Below are positions 23,416-35,631 of a stretch of 64,000 nt of DNA, in pieces. Every line of letters begins with the position of its first letter. Positions within the stretch are counted from its first letter, which is position 1. Where the stretch lies: NCBI GenBank assembly GCA_015178975.1, contig WHVD01000141.1, positions 62,001 through 126,000 on the forward strand, in the 5' to 3' direction. Source of the stretch: Hysterangium stoloniferum. Its lineage: Eukaryota > Basidiomycota > Agaricomycetes > Hysterangiales > Hysterangiaceae. A program made the translations under genes and the position numbers. Under the pieces are notes generated by a model, which was given only the letters and a program-made list of their open reading frames with translations, was not told the origin of the DNA and did no database searches.

Positions 23416-25342
23416 TTAATCCTCTCCCTTGTCTACTTCGCGTTCGCGATTAACAATATCTGAGGATTCCTGCCCCAGTGAAGATGGCCCAGCTGGATTA
23501 TCTGTGGGGTGATTTAATTCCAAATCGTCAGTATTCTGAGGGATCAGCTTATAAGCTGGTTCTATGTCCTCGTTGTCCTTGGTAACCTGTATACGAGCGG
23601 GTGGAGTGAATGTTGTCAGCCTCTCAGCAGGATAGTGACATCGAGAGGACAGACATACCGCAATATACACAGCACTTCCCATGATAATGAAAGCGCCAAA
23701 TATGGATAAATAGGATGGTGTTACATTAAAGATAAAGCGTTCAAGTGCTGTTGCGAATACAATCTAACCAGACGAAAAAGATTGCAAAAAGGGTGTCACT
23801 ACCTCTGCCCCGGAGTAGAGACATGAGACCGATTCCTACCTGAGTATACAAGGCAAGGGTTCCCCGAGAAGCAGTTTCACGTTGAAGACCCATTGTTAAT
23901 AAGACCTGGTCAGAAAGAAAACGTACGATTGTATCGTAAATCACCCATGTCATGAGAGGACTGCTTACCTGAGCGATGAATCCAAATATACCGATGAGAA
24001 GTAGAAGGGCACACCACGACCAGCGGGTTGGGATCACTGGTTTAACGTTGTATAAAACCATGCTAAACAAGGTAGATCATGGCAATCTTTCGAAACACAA
24101 AGAACTAACAGCATAGCCTACCCAATTATCGAGACAATGACACAGTATGATGAGAAAAAGGTTAAGGAATGTAAAGTATGGGCACGCTTTCCAACGGCAC
24201 GGAGTGTTACATCTAGAAGTTGCACATTAGTAAAACAATCAACAGATTTATGGCTGTACTAACATGCTCCTGTGCTTCCTATCACGCCAATCATAGCAAC
24301 ACTATATCACAGAACAAATTATTGTACAAAACCATGCAACTAATGTGTGGACATACCCAACTGCTATCAGCCGCTGCGTTGATGCGATGGCAATAGTTGC
24401 GGAGACATCTGGACTGTCTTCCACGGGCAAGGGCATATCTTCTGAATGTGTGCCGAACAATGATTGAGGGCGGGCAACTAGAACCACTCCAAATAGGCTC
24501 AAGACTAAGCGGATGGAAAACTTATCAAACACGACTCGGAACGAACACAGAATTGGAGAGCTTACGGCCGGCAAAAACTTCTCTCCTGGATATAGTTTCA
24601 TGCAATAACAAGAAACCTGCAATAGATGTGGTTGTGGGTGCAAGGAAGGAGAGAATGACAGTATCCGACAGTGATAAATATATGAGGGGATAGTACAGCC
24701 CGAAAAGCCCAAAGAAGCTACGGTGAATGATTGAGACCGATCAGAAGTCACCTAGGAAGTGGTGACACGTACCCGCAAACACCACGAATAATAAGCAGGT
24801 ATCGAACTTCAGGAGGACCGAAGATTGGATGAGGAACGTTCTTAATCAGCCTGGAAGAAAGACAATTTAGCGACAGCATAAGCGTGCCCATGGGAAGCGT
24901 CGATGCCCACATGTATGTTATAGAGCAGCCGTATGTGATGACCTAAATTAGATGGAAGATTTCATGTCAGGGGATGGTCTAATAGAAATTTTGAATGCGC
25001 ACCATGCGAACGAGGATAAGCTTTGGCAAAATTTAGCACACTTGCGAAGCAGGGGGAGCTGAGATTATGAGACGCTCATACCTCCAATGTGGGTACAGGA
25101 TCATCAATCTGATTTAAGAATTTAACCATTATATTCATTAATGTGATGAATAGTTGTGAGGCTGCTATGAGGAACAGTCCGACGTTATTTCCATAGAGCT
25201 GCTCAAGCCAGCGAACCAGCTTTAGATTGCTTAACTGGGTAAACCGTCGTTCCCAGTAGGACCTCTGGGAAGTAATGGGATCATAATTAGGATATATTGG
25301 TGTCTGAGGGAGAGTTATTGCTTGTGAGGAAAGCAAGCTCAT
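23416..25342 (-). CDS. EamA / SLC35G-like membrane transporter
   Basis: Drug/metabolite-transporter superfamily protein with about ten membrane helices; substrate unknown. Exons in minus order: 25082-25342, 25003-25020, 24773-24942, 24566-24717, 24357-24504, 24264-24301, 24122-24212, 23969-24062, 23840-23905, 23416-23763. Frames join throughout (461 residues). Exon 2 is an 18-nt microexon (LILVRM). Family segments: NVGLFLIAASQLFITLMNI, GVCGFFGLFGLYYPLIYLSL, SDTVILSFLAPTTTSIAGFL, SLFGVVLVARPQSLFG, ALLLLIGIFGFIAQVLLTMG, QRETASRGTLALYTQIVFAT. Two EamA halves are separated by an acidic loop (HSEDMPLPVEDSPD). The last 70 or so residues are a hydrophilic cytosolic tail. A 36-nt GT-AG stretch in the last exon could be spliced out in frame. 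Confidence 0.85.
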
Positions 25343-28300
25343 CGTGGTTAATCCTAGGGGAAGATAAGGGCATGATGTCGAAAGTTAGCCTGTGGGCAAG
25401 CCGAGTTCGGCAAAGGTGGCACGAGCGCTTATAGTGACTCTCCTTCGATCAATGTATTCTATTTTTTCCAGCCTTATGTACATCATTGACCCTTGTTTTG
25501 TCTCTGTTTTCTCCTTGTACAATGGTCACGTTTCTGAAAATTCTCCTCTGATGCAGATATAATTGTCATTGACACACGACCATTATTCATCTAATCCCTA
25601 TTTTCCGACAAGGATGTTCTTCCGCTCTTACGAATCGTCGTTCTGCACTTTGGGACCTCGTGCTGTTATGGTTTCATGTCATTGAATTTCTTGCAAGTCA
25701 TTAACACGTCAAATACAGGTATTTCCCTCGTATATCCCGCTACCCAGCAGATTGAACCTTTGAAGCTTCTGCACGTGCAAGACAAAAAGAATGACGTGAC
25801 ATTTTGAGCATATCTGGAACACAAAGCAGACAACGTACAAGGATTTCTGATGCTGTCTATTGCAAGAATGCTTGGGCCCAATTGTTCACGGTCGTCGGAC
25901 GCACAGTGGTCAATTATGAGTGCTGTAGCCTGTGGTGTTCGGTTGAGGATTCGATCCATCACATGAAATCTATTGTTATTCATGGCCGTTTCCTTTTTGA
26001 TGTAGATGATCCCTTCTGTAAGGGTATGAGGAAAATAACAAGTTCCCGCGGACATGTTACCAAAGAAGATACGCGAGAATAAGTTGCGTGAAATGACGGC
26101 ATTTTCTGGTTTTTATTATTTCTTTTTTAAAGACATTCTAGCCGGCACCGAGCAACTTTTGGCGTTCGGTCCTACGATATGAGTCAAACGGAGATGTTTT
26201 TAAGAATAATAAGCACCGTTCCATTTCACTCTATCTTCCGTCAGGGCAAGGTTGCTCAAAGTCTCGACTCCCATGATCCACACCAGATATGGAAGCACTT
26301 TGTACGGAATATCAACGCCCTAGTATACGCATCTTTCCTCATCTGGAAGGCGTAATCGTTCCTATCCAACCCTTCTTTGTTGTGAAGCACCCGGGTAAGC
26401 GCTCATAGTTGTTTAGCTATTATTATCCATCCCTGGTGTTTGGCCATCTCATCAATTTACTGATCCTCAGTCGTTCACACGAGAAGCTTATACTGACATC
26501 CAGCATTGTTCTATTGGTACATATTTAAAATTGCGGGCCGCTACTGCAAGAAGCCCAAGGATCGGGGAATCAATCCGACGTCTTCGAATCAGTTACCGAA
26601 AGACGAAAGAACCATAACACCATGGTGTGAACCTTCCGTCGCTGCTCTTTGTCCCTCAAAATCTCAACGGAGATGATTCCATTTTTGGTTTGTCGATCCC
26701 CTCGATATGTGGGTTAACCACATTCTATCCGCTTCCCGGAAATTTCAGAACCAGCAAGGTTATGTCGTTCCTTAGTGACTAGGTTAAACGAACAAAACGT
26801 GTCTTTGCTGACTCTCTCACTCCGTGCCTTCAATAGAACTGCGGCTGTCGATACACGTTCTCTAATTTACACTAAGCTCTCCCCATCCCGCTTCAATATT
26901 GGGCTCTATAGTCTTCTATTCCCATGCTTAATTTTTTTAGCGTGGCGTTGTCGTCATCGAAGCAATTATCAAGCTTGGGGCTCTCGTACTCGGTTCTTCC
27001 TCTAACTCCGAGCCCTGGCATTCTCTGCATTCTTCCTGTATTAGTCCACGAGACGGGATATTCTGTTCTAGTCAGTCAACTCTTTGTTTGGGCTTGAATA
27101 CTCGACTCCAGCGCTAATCGTTTATAAAACCAACTTGATGTAATGGATGGCCAAACTGTGTTTCTTCATTTCCGACTGTCTCGATCTTTCCCTTCATTTT
27201 ACGAAATACAGTGAAAACGACCAGTGTATATATTCCTGTACTACCATGGCTTCCAACCTCGCAGTGAGTCAAACGGAACCTTCCCCCCCCCGGGCACTCT
27301 CCCCCCCAGTTACGCTTGCTGATTGTCTGCTTGGCGTCATAGATTGGAGATAGAGTTGTATTTGTAAATGCTCGCACCCAAGGTCCTGAGATGGGCACCA
27401 TCCTATCACTCAATGACCGACTGCCGGATGTAAATAACCGCGAAACGATTCATAAGGATATTCTAACCTATTTTTTTACGCAGGGCACCCTCATAGCTAC
27501 TGTGCAAAGGGACGCGGGTGGCACTATGCAGATGCCGTAAGGTTCCTCTTGGTATCCTGGAAGCCAACACTGACCAATATTTTCTCTTTTCTCGTGACGC
27601 TAAGTGTGGCCGCTCTCAACCGTGCTTAAAACTGTGGTCAAAGTGTCTAGCCTCGCAATCAAGTTACAATGCGAGGAACGTTTTCAATTGCTCTTATCTC
27701 ACATGTTTGTTTCATATTTTTTCACGGACTTGACATGCGACATCGTAGTTGGAGTGGGACTGACGGGCAGGGCTCTTACAGAGGGGTTGTGTCGTCCCCT
27801 CCAAGCAGAGCTACCTAGATCTTGTAGCCATTAAATGATACATCAATGTGTTCCTCATGCTGGTGCTTCTTTCCAAGTCCTTTTAACTGCTCCGTTTCCC
27901 CGGAACAAGCTCTCTTTCTCGTTGAAGGCAGCAAATTTGGCGTCCGAAATAGGTAGCGGGGGTCTGAGAGCCCGTCTCTTCGATCCCTACTGAGGAGTGA
28001 GCGGCAGTCTTTGATTCTGATTCGCAAGTCTATTCTCCCGCAAACCTGTGCTTGTCGCATATCGGGCTCGTATTAAGTGGCCAAGCATCAATGTACTACA
28101 TTGAACCGCCCCATCTCCGCGTGTTCAAATTGGTGCTCGATCCGGATGGCTCCCGGAGGATGTCCCTCTCCATTCTAAGAGGCTCCTGGACTTAGCGGTG
28201 CGTCTGGAGCAGCCTCAGAACGAGGGTACCTCCCCATAGCGCCTACCACCATTTTACTAATAAGTTTCATTGCCCCACACCACACCCCCAATTTGTGGGT

Positions 28301-31300
28301 GTCTTCAACCTTGACCCACAATTGGCTGGTCGTGCATTGGGCGTGGCGGTTCACGTTCCGTTCATCGGTTAACTCCACAAGATTAATGAACTTTGTTTGG
28401 GGCACTCTTCTCTTTACTAGTGCCTGGTAGATCCCTCCGCACCCGGGTTCTATAGTCAGCTGAGCAATCCCCTAACGTTATTCTCTGTTCAACCCCCGGA
28501 CTCACCCTTCTCACATATCAGTGAGTCGTACGTTTTCTATCCAGACCGTTGGAACTCTTGTATTCGGAAACGATGATCCGTATGGTTTTGCATGCACAGA
28601 CTATTGTAGATGACTGGCTTTCTGAAATAAATAGCGACAGTGTACCATGGCCCTATGCAAATATTACTTGAACGGTTAAATTCAGACACTTTTTTCTGCG
28701 CTTTGCGATATAACGTCGGCTTCATTTACGCGGCCTGCTTACTTTAAAGGGTTTAGAACCTGTGTGGTGGCGGGCCGGTGAAACTATGGAACTACCGGAA
28801 AAATACATGAGGGGTATACGGTAGATTACCCATCCATATGATCTTCGGGATGCTACATCTAATTAATGTCCAATGTCGCTGCTAGTTATGTATTGTATGA
28901 TACGCCTTTCGCTGTTTCGGCTAGCATCCAATTTCCGCCCCTTTGGGTTCACAGTTCTTAAATGGAACCAGCTGAAATCCAGATATTTCAAAAGGAGGTT
29001 GGTGTGCTCATGAATGATATGGATAGCTTGATGGAATTTATTATCAACATCTCCAGACTCCAGGACCTTCTCCACGGCATTGTCTTTACCTATTCAAGGC
29101 TGCGACTGGCTTAGAAGTCCTCGTTGAACTTCAAGTTCCATCGTTCACTTCAGCAACATTGGGAAGTCAGTAAATATGCGATATATACTCTGTGCTAGAC
29201 GCACTACCTTCTGAGGTTTCGATAGATGTAGCTATCAGCGTCTTGTCTACTAACAGGTATAATTTTCCTAGACATTTCTGAATCGCTGATACACACTCTC
29301 TTCATTTTACGTTATGGTCTTATAAATTGATAAAAGCTTTGACGTTTGAAGTATGTATCTTGCTTAAGCGACTTTCCTCTACAGACGTGTCGTTAACCGA
29401 GATCAGCCTTGCAATCCAGCTGTTTCAACCAGTACAACTTTGACGTTAAATTAACGGATCGAATGGTTGCGGGGAGAAAAGACACCTGACCATCTTCGCT
29501 GTGGCGAAATGAAAAAGAATTCCCACGCAGCTAAACCTTTTAATTCTTCTGCATTGAGGGTAGTCAAATTTATCAGGGACCCATGGTACCTGGTCGACAC
29601 AAGGGTTTCACAGCAGATTTCGAGATCTTGGCAGCCGGACGTTGCAATTGTTCCTTGGCCTTGACCTCACTCGTGCGTTCCATATTACATGGAAGCCTAA
29701 TGAGATTTGATTTTACTTATTTGAAATATCATTGATTTCCATGATCATTTAGAGCGGGGGAAGCAACCGGTTGAATGGTCTAGCACTTATCAAGTTGACA
29801 GAAAATATTAATCATAAGGATTGCTTTTTAGCATAAACGATTAGAATAGAAGACTTCGCGTAAGGGCACGATGCAGGGATTTGGAAAAAATCTATGACAA
29901 GGTCGGCTATATGATTACCCAGACCGCCTAGACCGTGTAGTTACCATTAGGATAGTCGAAGTGAACTAGTTAATCTAGTACTGTTAGATGAAGTAACTGG
30001 GATGGCTATCTCGCCCAAAAGGGCTAACGGGTTGGAATTCCACTTCGTGATGCATCATTTGTATCAAATCTTACGTTCTGTTTGCGCAGGCACGAGTCTA
30101 AATGAGTCTCGCTGGACTGTCCGCGCAGCGCACGCAAAGTTCCTCAAGTGTCTGCGACTCGGAGACTACTCGGAGTTACTCTGATAGCAAATCAGCTTCT
30201 GAAGAGAAGAAATATCGTCATTGAGGTTCAGATGGTAGCGATGAAATCAAGGGTGCTCCGACGAGAGGTCCGTATGCCATAAACAACTATGAACGTTACG
30301 GCAAAGTCAGAAGAGACATGCACGTAAATGGAGCGTTCATCCTGGCCTCGGCTACGGCGCTTGCGCCGCATCCGTCAAACAGGGGTAGGACCACAAAGGA
30401 AGCACAATGCGATAGAGGGACAGATTGTAGTACTCTCACGATCAGATCATTGTTCTGGTATCCCACCGTGAGTATCACTGAGGCGAAGATGCGCTCATCT
30501 AGATCTTCACTCCATTTGAAAAAGATTTCTTTTTATGTATTGTACTATCTAAAATGTCCAAGAAGTGTCGTCCGATTCCGCCTGCAGGTTGTACCTGTTT
30601 CATCCGCAGTGCAGTAGCCCTCACTTCAAGTGGATCGTCAGTAAAAGAAGGTGTAGCGAATAAATCCGTAAATTAAGGTTGTATCTATGCGCCCACCCCT
30701 CTCTTTGTACCTTATTTTGTTTCTTATAGATAATTTTTATTTTATGTCTCGAATGACTAATGATCTCTAGGAGAATAAGGCCGGAACGGATATCCATTTT
30801 TATAGTTAACCTTGGTTTCATTCCGCATATGCACGAAACTATTAAAGACCATATTTTCTTGCTCCTGTCTTGATGCTACCGTAATCATAGACTCCTAATC
30901 GTACTCACGTTGACGATGGATCTGGCAATTGTTACGTCAGAACAAGGACACTGGCAACTGCTACGGTTATTTTTATGCCTCGATTATATAACTGACATTC
31001 AACAAGACGTTAAAAAAGAGGAAAAAAATTATTTTACACTGGTCTAATCGGCTTCGGTTCAACTATCTCCGGTCGATTTTATGAGCTTAACTCCCAGCGT
31101 GAGTTTTTCACTCATGCAAGCTTCTTTGGGGAACAGAGCAGAGTCCCCTATCCTCAGCTTGTGCCCCGTCAGACCGTGCCAAGTATACAATTATTACATA
31201 CTTTTATGTCAGCTGTTTCTCTGCCAAATCTCACAAGCAACAGTCAGCATTGCTATTGAGTTTATTTTCAACTTCAGATGTCACACCTACAACATTTGAA

Positions 31301-31440
31301 TTTATTTGAGAAATCCAAAGAAATGTCAATGTAGAACAAGTTATCAAACTTGCAACTCAGTAAGTGATGCACTGATGTCATTGGTCAATATAGAAGTTGA
31401 AAGACAACAAAAACATCAACTATTATATAGATTGCAATGG
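25343..31440. other. 6-kb stretch without recognisable genes
   Basis: Many short ORFs occur on both strands but none has a motif, a plausible exon chain or similarity to other parts of the window. There is no clear LTR or terminal inverted repeat. It may be decayed transposon sequence or genuine intergenic DNA. Confidence 0.45.
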
Positions 31441-31900
31441 CCCTTACTGTTAGAACCTGTACTGTAAGGGGACTCTCTGTTCAGACCCCTAGGAGCATTA
31501 TTGCAAGCTTTAGGACTGGGAAACCTGCTGGGACCTAGATCCCGCCATATCAGTGCACCTGTAAGCCTGGTGCCCCAGTCTTATGCTTTCACTCATTGTT
31601 CCCATTATGTGTTCACTCCTTGTTATGTGTTCACTCTTTGTTTCTTGTTTCCTTTGTTCCACTCCTTTTGTTCTGGCATGTGACCACAGCATACATGTAT
31701 ATAGCCTAGGTAGTTTTCTCTCTCTTTCCTTACTGTATGCTGTAACCTCCTGTATCCCGTCTCAGTTCTAGACAATACACTGTGGTCCTGTCAACTCATG
31801 TGACCATCAGTGATCCCATTGACAATGAGATTCCAGCACCTATCTCTCTTTTACCCGATGATCTATCAACTGGACTCTGACTAGATTATTGGAAAATATT
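31441..31900. other. Repeat-like spacer next to LTR cluster
   Basis: It contains TGTTAGAACCTGTACTGTAA near 31450 and pyrimidine-rich sequence with the near-repeat TATGTGTTCACTCCTTGT. LTR-like, but no partner end was found. Confidence 0.3.
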
Positions 31901-31970
31901 GGATTGGTCAGGAATTGAACCTGGGACCATCTATAATCTAGACTGGATACTCTACCACTGAGCTACCAAC
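31901..31970 (-). pseudogene. tRNA-like sequence interrupted by an LTR
   Basis: On the minus strand this reads as a near-complete tRNA. Acceptor GGGTTGG pairs with CCAATCC (its first bases lie beyond the LTR, at 33440-33446). It has a D arm TAGCTCAGTGGTAGAG and a T arm AGGTTCAATTCCT (B-box GGTTCAATTCC). The anticodon arm is poor and I see no U33 in a normal 7-nt loop, so it is a tRNA pseudogene or a tRNA-derived SINE head. The solo LTR at 31971 inserted within its acceptor stem. Confidence 0.5.
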
Positions 31971-33439
31971 TGTTAAGAACTGAAAACTGACTAATGTCGG
32001 TAGGCCAATGGGGACTGATTGGAAGGACTTGGCTTCAGCTTATGTGCTGCGCCCTCGCAAATATCCGTCGGGTGTCCTTAAATTTCAGATGGGCGAAGAC
32101 TAGTCCTTATGAGTACCACTTGGTGAGTTACTGATCAGGACCAAAGGATAAGTCGAGTGTTGGGCTAAGGGGTTGGGGACCGAGAGTGGGCGAGCACATG
32201 CAAAGGCGGAGGGCGGAATACTTAGTATGAGACTTCTAGAGATGTATGAGGGTATTCTGAGTCGATATTCTGATTGCCTAGTAACTATGACTACAACGGG
32301 TTCATATACAAGTATTTGGCATCTAGAAAATACTAACTAGGAGAAGAGCGGAAAACATTATTGACAAATAAGCTTGACTAGGAACGGGAAGGTTACGAAT
32401 TAGTTCGGAGGCTGTGAAATAACCGAGAGTGTTACGACCGTGTCGCAACCCTATTGGCCCCGAGGTTATCGCCACTTGTCAACGTTTCAAGTCATCCTCT
32501 CGGAAACCATCGGCCCCGAAGCTGACGAATGTTTCGCGAAGATCAAACTCCATTTACGCCCACGTCAAATAACTCGTATTGTCTGGTCAAACTTTGATAC
32601 GTCCCCTTTATTATGTTGATCCGTTCAATCTTATGTTTCGCATATGTCTATCTATATTTGTAGTCCTCGAACCGTTTCCTTTTACCGTAATCCCGCTCTC
32701 GGTTATCATCGGCCTCCGAACTAATCATAAACTTCCCGTTCCTAGTCAAGCTTATTGTTAATACCGTGTTCCGCCCTTCTCCCCATTAGTATTTTCCAGA
32801 CGCCTGTTACTTGTATATGAACCCGCTGTAATTGTAGTTACTAGGCAATCAGAATATCGACTCAGAATACCCTCATACACCTGTATCAGTCTCATACTAA
32901 GAATCCCCCCATCCGCCTTCGCGTGCGCTCGCCCACTCCCGGCCCCGACCCCTTGGCCCGACGCTCGACTTGTCCTTCGATTCCGATCGGTATCACGCCG
33001 AAAGGTACTCACTAGGATTAGTCTTCGCCCGCCCAAAATTTAAGGACAACCTACGGATATTTGCGAGGGCGCAGCATATAAGCTGAAGCCAAGTCCTTCT
33101 GATCGGTCCCCGTCGGCCACCGATATTAGTCAGTTTCTAGTTCTTAACAGAGAGCAGGATTACGAGAAAAGGAAATAGTCTGAGGGTTACAAGTATATAT
33201 AGACATATGTGAAACATAGAGTAGGACAGATCATCATAATAAAAAGGAGACATAGCAGAGTATAACCAGATAGTACGAGTATATTTTGACAGGGGTGTAA
33301 ATGGAGTTTGATCACTGCGAAAGCATACATCAGCATCAGGAGTCCAACGGTTTCTGATGCAATGACTTGAACAATAACTTGAAACATCGATAGGTGGTGA
33401 TAACCTTGGGGACCGTTGGGTTGCGACACAGTCGTAACA
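31971..33439 (-). mobile_element. Solo LTR, family A, split by a nested copy
   Basis: Reverse-strand family-A LTR in two pieces, 31971-32429 and 33155-33439. It starts TGTTAAGAACTG and ends GTCGTAACA on the plus strand. Target duplication CCAAC at 31966-31970 and 33440-33444. Joining the pieces gives the colinear sequence seen intact at 41870-42594. Confidence 0.93.
32430..33149 (+). mobile_element. Solo LTR, family A, nested in another family-A LTR
   Basis: Full 720-bp LTR (TGTTACGACC...TTCTTAACA) with target duplication GAGAG at 32425-32429 and 33150-33154. It is the younger of the two insertions. Confidence 0.95.
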
Positions 33440-33446
33440 CCAACCC

Positions 33447-33965
33447 TCTAGGTACTCAGTGGTGAAGTCAACTCTATATGGCCATTAACATTCTATATAT
33501 ACAGAAACTGTGAGACAATTGCACTGCTCTGAAGCTGAGTCAAGACTGTCAAACCAATCATATCCAATGCAGATATCCCAGACCTCTTAGACACTTAAAG
33601 GTCTTTGCCCCCCCCCCTTGCATGTGTGCCCAAGTGACATGTTTATGTGTAGTATCTGAGTATGACCTGGTTCTCATGCCAGCATCTGGAGATGCTGAAT
33701 ATCAACAGCAATGTGCTAAAGAGGTCAGAGATATACCTTTTCCCTCATCTGCAAGTGAGGTTTTCTTCCCTGCTTTTTGTTTCACAGAAACTGACCTTTT
33801 ATTACCCATAATGAATGAAGCTTTTGGGGGAGCATGGGAGATTAACTCAATTTTACATCTTTCTTTTGGCTCAGGGAAACCTTGAGGTTTGTTAGGATCC
33901 CATCATTTCAGACCCTCACAACTTGTTTCTCACTAGAAAACCATCATTTTCTCATTATTGGAACC
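33447..33965. other. Spacer with an unrecognised 87-codon ORF
   Basis: An ORF at 33622-33885 (plus) has ordinary composition (e.g. FCFTETDLLLPIMNEAFGGA) but matches nothing I know. It may be a transposon-derived fragment. No other feature is seen. Confidence 0.3.
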
Positions 33966-34613
33966 TGTTACGACCGGAAATCCTGCCGGACTCCGGGCAC
34001 TAACTTATACACACCCACACCCTATATGCACCCATTATCAGTTTACCGGAATTCCCACCAGACTCCGTACGTCAGACTTGTCTACGTTCAACTTCATTAC
34101 GTTGTGTTTCAGTCACCGGAAAACCCACCGGACTCTGTCTCTGTCTATATCCGACCTCGTCCTGTGTGTCAGTCACTGGACCCTGCTCAGAATATCCGTC
34201 TTCCCTCTAACAGAGCCCCATTCCCATTTTAGTCAAATGACCTGTCACGATTCGGACTCCGCTCCCGCTCCTTTTCCCGTTATGGTTTATGATTTGTCAC
34301 TATTCGGACTCTGCTCCGTTCCATCCCATTCCTAACACCAATTTGGTGTTTACTTTTCCCGTTTTATGTTTTGCTCATTTTGTTTCATCATTACTGGATT
34401 CGGTATGACATTCACTCCACAGTCTATTTAAACTGGCAGATGTTGTACATACAATCCAGTCAGAAAATCAGCTTAGATTCCCCCCAGTAATCTAATACAT
34501 TTTCCACTCTAAACTCCTACTTGAATCACACCGCTCACACTAGTCAGAGCCCATGGGCTCCGGCACATCTATCTCTCTCACCAATCTCGACTCACGACCC
34601 ATGACCTCCAACC

Positions 34614-34872
34614 TGTAAGGGCAACCCTAGTAGTGGAGATCACACTGATAGAGGAATCCAAAGAGAAAAGTCTAAGGAAACTCTATCAGGTGTGACATGT
34701 CAACTATACAGTGCACAATGCATTTTCCCACGCCTTAAGCGCCCACACACATCCACTCAATATACCTACAAAGGATGAAGTGTTCTACTCTACAATGGTG
34801 AGATAATAAAAGGGAATAAACAGTAGAGTATAATCTGGGGGATATAAGATGTGAATGGCTTGTCCCTTTACA
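34614..34872 (-). repeat. 3' LTR of chromovirus B
   Basis: 259 bp, ends TGTA...TTACA, next to the polypurine tract at 34873-34889. Matches the interrupted 5' LTR at 41789-42778. Confidence 0.92.
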
Positions 34873-34884
34873 TCACCCCCCCAT

Positions 34885-35631
34885 CTAGGTGTGGCGTCCC
34901 AACACACTAGAGTTATCCAACCTCAACTTGGGGTCCCTAAAAATGGCAAAGTCTTCCTCCTGAATGGGTCTGGGTGCTCCTGAGTGTAGTCGATGAAACT
35001 CTGTCACCAGTTCCGGTGCATGGACATCCTTGGCATCCACCCATTCATTTTCCTCATAGCCATAACCTCTCCACTTAATAAGATACTGGAACTTCCTGTA
35101 ATGCATTCTGCTATCCAGGACCTCCTCTACCTCATATTCCTCTTGGTTACCTACAAGATCTGGGGGAGGTTGGTAGGGCTTAGGGTGGCCTGGAAATGGA
35201 TCCATGGGAGCTAGCATGAGTTTAACAACTGGGAAAACTGGATGTAAACGTTTGAGCTTTTGAGGTAACCGTAGTCGATATGCATGTGTGCCCACTGCCC
35301 CTTCCACTGTGAAGGGACCCAAACACTGATGTGCCAGTTTGGCTGATGGTCAGGTAGTAGCTAGATTACTTGCATCCAAAAACACCTTATCTCCTGGATG
35401 ATAGGTTGGAGTGGGTTCTCACCGTCAGTTATAGTATCTCGCCATGTCATCCTTCGATTTCTGTAAGGCAGCCCTAGCTTCCTGTAGGGCATCTGTCATA
35501 TGCTCCTTAAGTTCATTTATTGATTCCAATCTGGATGACACCTGATGTGGTTCAAAACCCATGTGTGGATGATGACCAGTGTCAACCATAAATGGTATGT
35601 GTTGTGTGGAAGAATGTATGTGGTTTTTGTA
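34885..35631 (-). pseudogene. Element B integrase C-terminus and chromodomain
   Basis: Continuation of the pol frame after the stop at 35629-35631. It contains several stops (one is a TGA before the PSAKLAHQ segment), then an open run 34885-35322. That run carries LKRLHPVFPVVKLMLAP and a chromodomain (YEVEEVLDSRMHYRKFQYLI, KWRGYGYEENEWVDAKDV). The chromodomain reads heterochromatin marks to steer integration and defines the element as a chromovirus. Confidence 0.85.

Noticed and set aside
25666..26055. 129-codon minus-strand ORF
   Set aside because: Composition and overlapping ORFs on both strands give no support; no family features.
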